Shown piece after piece: positions 59,725 through 64,000 of a stretch of 64,000 nucleotides of DNA. The position numbers and the translations under genes are program-made. This DNA comes from Pseudomonas moorei (GTDB lineage Bacteria; Pseudomonadota; Gammaproteobacteria; Pseudomonadales; Pseudomonadaceae). The notes beneath the pieces are model-generated. The model saw only the letters and a list, made by a program, of their open reading frames with translations. It was not told the origin of the DNA and did not search any database. The stretch is taken from NCBI RefSeq assembly GCF_008801475.1, contig NZ_VZPP01000013.1, forward strand, positions 124,001 through 188,000, written 5' to 3'. Every line of letters begins with the position of its first letter. The first letter of the stretch is position 1.

Positions 59725-60777
59725 TTATTCCGTTGAAGCCTTTGCCCAGCGCGCCTGGCGCCAGGCCTGTTGCTGCGCCTTGGTCTGGAAGGTCCAGGCG
59801 ACGAAGCGACTCTGCTTCTGACCCTGGGACATTTCCACCACCTGGCTTTCCAGTACGCCAGCCTTTTTCAGGGCGGACTGGATCGCAGGCAGGTTCGAGG
59901 CTTTCGACACCAGTGTGCTGAACCACAGCACCTGTTGCCCCACTTGCGCGCTCTCGCTGATCAATTGCGTGACGAACCGTGCCTCGCCACCCTCACACCA
60001 CAACTCCGCCGCCTGACCGCCAAAATTCAACACCGGCAGTTTGCGCTTCGGATCGGCCTTGCCCAGCGCGCGCCATTTACGCGTACTGCCTCGGGTCGCT
60101 TCCTCAAGGGACGCATGGAACGGCGGGTTGCACATAGTCAGGTCAAACCGCTCGGTGCTTTCGAGCAGGCCCAGCAGGATCTGTTTCGGGTTGCTCTGCT
60201 GACGGATCTGAATGGCCTTGTTCAAACCGTTGGACTGAATAATGGCTTTGGCGGCGGCGATGGCGGTGGCGTCGATCTCCGAACCGAGGAACTGCCAGCG
60301 ATAGTCGCTGTGACCGATCAGCGGATACACACAGTTGGCGCCCATGCCGACATCCAGGACCTTCACTGCTGCGCCACGGGGGATCACACCGTCATTGCCG
60401 CTGGCCAGCAGGTCGGCCAGAAAGTGCACGTAATCCGCACGTCCCGGCACTGGTGGACACAGATAGTCGGCCGGAATGTCCCAATGGGCGATGCCGTAGA
60501 ACGACTTGAGCAGCGCCCGATTGAACACCCGCACTGCATCCGGGCTGGCGAAGTCGATGCTTTCCTTGCCATACGGGTTGGTGATCACGAACTGCTTCAA
60601 TTCCGGCGTGGTTTTGATCAGTGCCGGGAAGTCGTAGCGACCCTGGTGACGATTGCGCGGATGCAGGCTGGCCTTCTCGCGTGGCTCGACGGCTTTGGCT
60701 GCCTTGGTCGGTTCAGGCTTTTGGCGCGCAGGTTTGGGGGGGGGGGGGGCAGTCATGGGTGTGGTCGATTCGGGCAT
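59725..60777 (-). CDS. rlmF: RlmF: 23S rRNA (adenine-1618 N6)-methyltransferase
   Basis: 350 aa from the ATG at 60777; 60756 is also possible and the true start is uncertain. The start of conserved sequence is LHPRNRHQGRYDF, matching E. coli RlmF. SAM-binding motif VLDVGMGANCVYPLIG (about residue 145) and the N6-adenine motif NPPF in TMCNPPFHASLEEA (about residue 214). It methylates A1618 in 23S rRNA. The N-terminus before the conserved part is low-complexity (Pro/Lys/Ala) and contains a 14-nt poly-C tract at 60736-60749. Confidence 0.93.
   Translation of the reverse strand: MPESTTPMTAPPPPKPARQKPEPTKAAKAVEPREKASLHPRNRHQGRYDFPALIKTTPELKQFVITNPYGKESIDFASPDAVRVFNRALLKSFYGIAHWDIPADYLCPPVPGRADYVHFLADLLASGNDGVIPRGAAVKVLDVGMGANCVYPLIGHSDYRWQFLGSEIDATAIAAAKAIIQSNGLNKAIQIRQQSNPKQILLGLLESTERFDLTMCNPPFHASLEEATRGSTRKWRALGKADPKRKLPVLNFGGQAAELWCEGGEARFVTQLISESAQVGQQVLWFSTLVSKASNLPAIQSALKKAGVLESQVVEMSQGQKQSRFVAWTFQTKAQQQAWRQARWAKASTE
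60736..60749 (-). repeat. 14-nt homopolymer tract in the rlmF leader codons
   Basis: Fourteen consecutive G on the + strand (C in the coding sense) encode the Pro run of APPPPKP near the rlmF N-terminus. A homopolymer this long is rare in coding DNA and is prone to slippage or sequencing error. Confidence 0.9.
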
Positions 60778-60835
60778 GGCTAAAAGTGGCGGGTATTGTC
60801 CCACATCTGCCTCCATGACGCGGTACAGGCTTTCT

Positions 60836-60913
60836 GAGCCGGCTTGCCGGCGAAAGAGGCTGTAAGGCCTGCGGTGATCTGTCGGGCGTTTCGCTGGCAA
60901 GCCAGTTCCTACA
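60836..60913. repeat. Diverged REPIN upstream of rlmF
   Basis: AGCCGGCTTGCCGGCGAAAG at the left and TTTCGCTGGCAAGCCAGTTCC at the right face each other. The left outer arm is degraded. Confidence 0.6.
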
Positions 60914-60926
60914 AATCGCGGGTATG

Positions 60927-60957
60927 AAAAAGGGAGGCCACCCGGGCCTCCCTGTTT
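60927..60957 (-). terminator. Rho-independent terminator of valS
   Basis: On the minus strand an AGGGAGGCC / GGCCTCCCT stem is followed by TTTTTC, 16 bp after the valS stop. Confidence 0.9.
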
Positions 60958-60972
60958 CATTGCGACTTGCCG

Positions 60973-63819
60973 TTACAGACTGGCAATCCGCGCGTGTTGC
61001 TCCGCCAGCTTGCCCAGAGCCTGTTCGGCTTCGGCCAGCTTGGCGCGTTCTTTCTCGATGACCTCCGCCGGTGCCTTGTCGACGAAGCCGGCGTTGGACA
61101 GCTTCCCGCCAACCCGTTGCACTTCGCCTTGCAGGCGCTGGATTTCCTTGTCCAGACGCGCCAGTTCCGCACCCTTGTCGATCAGGCCGGCCATCGGTAC
61201 CAGCACTTCCATCTCGCCGACCAGCGCGGTCGCCGACAGCGGCGCTTCTTCGCCCGCTGCCAGTACGGTGATCGATTCGAGGCGCGCCAGTTTTTTCAGC
61301 AAGGCTTCGTTTTCAGTGAGACGACGCTGGTCCTCGGTGCTGACGTTCTTCAGGAACAGCGGCAACGGTTTGCCCGGGCCGATGTTCATTTCGCCACGGA
61401 TGTTACGCGTGCCGAGCATCAGGCCCTTGAGCCATTCGATGTCGTCTTCAGCGGCCTGATCAATGCGTGTTTCATTGGCCACCGGCCAAGGTTGCAACAT
61501 GATCGTCTTGCCTTCGATGCCGGCCAGCGGCGCAATGCGCTGCCAGATTTCTTCGGTGATGAACGGCATGAACGGATGGGCCAGACGCAGGGCCACTTCC
61601 AGCACGCGAACCAGGGTGCGGCGAGTGCCGCGCTGACGCTCGACCGGTGCATTCTCGTCCCACAGCACAGGCTTGGACAGTTCCAGGTACCAGTCGCAGT
61701 ACTGGTTCCAGATGAACTCATACAAGGCTTGGGCGGCCAGGTCGAAGCGGAACTGGTCCAGTTGGCGGGTCACTTCGGCTTCGGTGCGTTGCAGTTGCGA
61801 GATAATCCAGCGGTCAGCCAGGGACAGCTCATAGGCTTCGCCGTTCTGGCCACAGTCTTCGCCCTTGTCCAGCACGTAACGCGCGGCGTTCCAGATCTTG
61901 TTGCAGAAGTTGCGGTAGCCTTCGACGCGGCCCATGTCGAACTTGATGTCGCGACCGGTGGACGCCAGCGAGCAGAAGGTGAAACGCAGGGCGTCGGTGC
62001 CGTAGCTGGCGATGCCGTCGGCGAATTCTTCGCGGGTCTGCTTCTCGATCTTCTTTGCCAGTTTCGGCTGCATCATGCCGGAGGTGCGTTTGCTGACCAG
62101 CTCTTCCAGTTCGATACCGTCGATGATGTCCAGTGGGTCAAGGACGTTGCCCTTGGACTTGGACATCTTCTGGCCCTGGCCATCACGCACCAGACCGTGC
62201 ACATAAACCGTCTTGAACGGAACCTGTGGCGTGCCGTCTTCGTTCTTCACCAAATGCATGGTGAGCATGATCATCCGGGCAACCCAGAAGAAAATGATGT
62301 CGAAGCCGGTCACCAGCACGTCGGTGGAGTGGAATTTCTTCAGGAATTCGGTTTGCTCAGGCCAGCCGAGCGTCGAGAAGGTCCACAGGCCCGAACTGAA
62401 CCAGGTGTCGAGAACGTCGTTGTCCTGTTGCAGTGCAACGTCCGGACCGAGGTTGTGCTTGGCGCGCACTTCGGCTTCGTCGCGGCCGACGTAGACCTTG
62501 CCCGATTCGTCGTACCAGGCCGGGATCCGGTGACCCCACCACAGCTGGCGGCTGATGCACCAATCCTGAATGTCGCGCATCCAGGAGAAGTACATGTTTT
62601 CGTACTGCTTGGGCACGAACTGGATGCGGCCGTCTTCAACGGCGGCAATGGCGGGCTCGGCCAAAGGCTTGGTGGACACGTACCACTGGTCGGTCAACCA
62701 CGGCTCGATGATGGTGCCGGAGCGGTCGCCTTTCGGGACTTTCAGGGCGTGATCGTCAACGCTGACCAGCAGGCCTGCGGCTTCGAACGCGGCGACGATC
62801 TGCTTGCGGGCTTCGAAACGGTCGAGACCGGCGTATTCGGCCGGGATCTTGCCGTCGATGCTTTCGTTAAGCGTGCCGTCGAGGTTGAATACCTGGGCGA
62901 CTGGCAGGACGTTGGCGTTCTTGTCGAAGATGTTCAGCAGCGGCAGGTTGTGGCGCTTGCCGACTTCGTAGTCGTTGAAATCGTGGGCCGGGGTGATTTT
63001 CACGCAGCCGGTGCCGAATTCAGGGTCGCAGTAATCGTCGGCGATGATCGGGATGCGGCGGCCGACCAGCGGCAACTCGACAAATTTGCCGATCAGGGCT
63101 TTGTAGCGTTCGTCGTTCGGGTTCACGGCCACGGCGGCGTCGCCGAGCATGGTTTCCGGACGAGTCGTCGCGACGATCAGGTAGTCGTTGCCTTCAGCGG
63201 TTTTGGCGCCATCGGCCAGCGGGTATTTCAGGTTCCACAGGAAACCTTTCTCATCGTGGTTTTCCACTTCGAGGTCGGAAATCGCCGTGTGCAACTTGGT
63301 GTCCCAGTTGACCAGGCGTTTGCCGCGATAGATCAGGCCGTCTTCGTGCAGGCGTACGAAGGCTTCTTTCACCGCTTCCGACAGGCCGTCGTCCATGGTG
63401 AAGCGCTCGCGGCTCCAGTCGACGGACGAGCCTAGGCGGCGGATCTGACGGCTGATGTTGCCGCCGGATTCATCTTTCCATTCCCAGACTTTTTCGAGGA
63501 ATTTCTCGCGCCCCAGGTCGTGGCGGCTCTGGCCTTTGGCTTCGAGTTGACGCTCCACCAGCATCTGCGTGGCGATACCGGCGTGGTCGGTGCCCGGCTG
63601 CCACAGGGTGTTGCGACCCTGCATGCGGCGGAAACGGATCAGGGCGTCCATGATCGCGTTGTTGAAGCCGTGACCCATGTGCAGGCTGCCGGTGACGTTC
63701 GGCGGCGGGATCATGATGGTGTAGGACTCGCCCGCGCCTTGCGGGGCGAAGTAATTCTCTGACTCCCAGGTGTTGTACCAGGAGGTTTCAATGGCGTGCG
63801 GCTGGTAGGTCTTATCCAT
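60973..63819 (-). CDS. valS: ValS: valyl-tRNA synthetase
   Basis: 948 aa, complete. Class Ia synthetase charging tRNA-Val. HIGH-type signature in PPPNVTGSLHMGHGFN (HMGH at about residue 47-50), a CP1 editing domain (about 190-340), the KMSKS loop GQKMSKSKGNVLDP (about 553), an anticodon-binding helical domain (about 680-830) and a C-terminal coiled coil (about 880-948) typical of ValRS (LARLDKEIQRLQGEVQRVG). Essential gene. It runs toward rlmF and ends in its own terminator. Confidence 0.98.
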   Translation of the reverse strand: MDKTYQPHAIETSWYNTWESENYFAPQGAGESYTIMIPPPNVTGSLHMGHGFNNAIMDALIRFRRMQGRNTLWQPGTDHAGIATQMLVERQLEAKGQSRHDLGREKFLEKVWEWKDESGGNISRQIRRLGSSVDWSRERFTMDDGLSEAVKEAFVRLHEDGLIYRGKRLVNWDTKLHTAISDLEVENHDEKGFLWNLKYPLADGAKTAEGNDYLIVATTRPETMLGDAAVAVNPNDERYKALIGKFVELPLVGRRIPIIADDYCDPEFGTGCVKITPAHDFNDYEVGKRHNLPLLNIFDKNANVLPVAQVFNLDGTLNESIDGKIPAEYAGLDRFEARKQIVAAFEAAGLLVSVDDHALKVPKGDRSGTIIEPWLTDQWYVSTKPLAEPAIAAVEDGRIQFVPKQYENMYFSWMRDIQDWCISRQLWWGHRIPAWYDESGKVYVGRDEAEVRAKHNLGPDVALQQDNDVLDTWFSSGLWTFSTLGWPEQTEFLKKFHSTDVLVTGFDIIFFWVARMIMLTMHLVKNEDGTPQVPFKTVYVHGLVRDGQGQKMSKSKGNVLDPLDIIDGIELEELVSKRTSGMMQPKLAKKIEKQTREEFADGIASYGTDALRFTFCSLASTGRDIKFDMGRVEGYRNFCNKIWNAARYVLDKGEDCGQNGEAYELSLADRWIISQLQRTEAEVTRQLDQFRFDLAAQALYEFIWNQYCDWYLELSKPVLWDENAPVERQRGTRRTLVRVLEVALRLAHPFMPFITEEIWQRIAPLAGIEGKTIMLQPWPVANETRIDQAAEDDIEWLKGLMLGTRNIRGEMNIGPGKPLPLFLKNVSTEDQRRLTENEALLKKLARLESITVLAAGEEAPLSATALVGEMEVLVPMAGLIDKGAELARLDKEIQRLQGEVQRVGGKLSNAGFVDKAPAEVIEKERAKLAEAEQALGKLAEQHARIASL

Positions 63820-63956
63820 GCGCGGCGGGACCCTATTGGCATTTATTCAGGAAAAGCCGATGAGTATAGCGGGGATATACTGTTACGCGTAGAGCGGGGC
63901 GGTAACGGGTGGGGAAAATTCGCGACCGGTTGGGGATATGTTTTGCCAATCAGGAC

Positions 63957-63985
63957 GCTTTCGCGGGCAAGCCACGCTCCCACAG
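63957..63985. repeat. Single REP-like half-element near the right window edge
   Basis: CGCGGGCAAGCCACGCTCCCACAGG is a REP arm with one change in its stem. The partner, if any, is outside the window. The stretch 63820-63956 holds the valS promoter region and nothing else recognised. Confidence 0.6.
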
Positions 63986-64000
63986 GTTCTTTGTCGTACC

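Noticed and set aside
60967..63435. 822-codon open frame opposite valS
   Set aside because: Antisense shadow of valS caused by codon bias; no domain or ribosome site supports it.
2491..63985. Regularly recurring palindromes considered as a CRISPR array
   Set aside because: They are scattered singly or in inverted pairs between genes, not in tandem with spacers, and match Pseudomonas REP/REPIN sequences.

Overview
The window looks like chromosomal DNA of a fluorescent Pseudomonas of the P. fluorescens group. GC content is high, REP/REPIN palindromes of the Pseudomonas type sit between many genes, and there is a complete 12-gene alginate operon, a dau (D-arginine) cluster, the moaCDE/phoH block and the valS-rlmF-hupN-yejK-type neighbourhood. 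No rRNA, tRNA, CRISPR array, transposase or integrase gene was seen.

Layout. 1-1.9 kb: the end of an RND efflux operon (periplasmic adaptor plus the N-terminus of the pump, cut by the window edge). 2-2.6 kb: a non-coding dispersed repeat followed by a REPIN. 2.7-8.8 kb: a LysR regulator divergent from a four-gene efflux operon (NodT-type outer-membrane lipoprotein, FUSC/AaeB-like transporter, DUF1656 protein, HlyD-like adaptor). 8.8-10.6 kb: small housekeeping genes. 10.8-27.4 kb, minus strand: algD-alg8-alg44-algK-algE-algG-algX-algL-algI-algJ-algF-algA, making GDP-mannuronate, polymerising it under c-di-GMP control, acetylating, epimerising, trimming and exporting it. An 825-bp control region lies upstream of algD, followed by yaaA. 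29-33.4 kb: a polysaccharide-deacetylase-like protein, a PIN-PhoH ATPase and moaCDE. 33.7-37.6 kb: the D-arginine/L-arginine dehydrogenase cluster dauR-dauA-dauB with a cationic amino-acid binding protein. 37.7-39.9 kb: rhlB and a carboxylesterase. 40.4-44.6 kb: the aapJQMP general amino-acid ABC transporter. 44.8-46.8 kb: a FadR-type regulator with a CynX/NimT-type MFS exporter. 46.8-54.7 kb: a chaperone-usher locus whose subunits are all DUF1120 proteins, with a divergent orphan RcsB-like response regulator. 54.8-58.1 kb: NTF2-like, GIY-YIG, GST, glutaredoxin and YejK/NdpA genes. 58.5-63.8 kb: hupN, a small secreted orphan, rlmF and valS.

The most interesting items are: (1) the DUF1120 chaperone-usher locus, whose subunits carry pilin hallmarks (an N-terminal donor-strand-like segment, a Cys pair, a penultimate Tyr) and which resembles the little-studied E. 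coli gltF-yhcADEF cluster; (2) a REPIN lying in frame inside the 5' coding end of algK; (3) a degenerate second copy of the hupN 3' end plus terminator, the two copies bracketing a small secreted orphan gene; (4) a 14-nt poly-C tract at the start of rlmF; and (5) duplicated upstream regions inside the pilus locus. All annotations rest on reading the sequence and on family knowledge; no searches were run.
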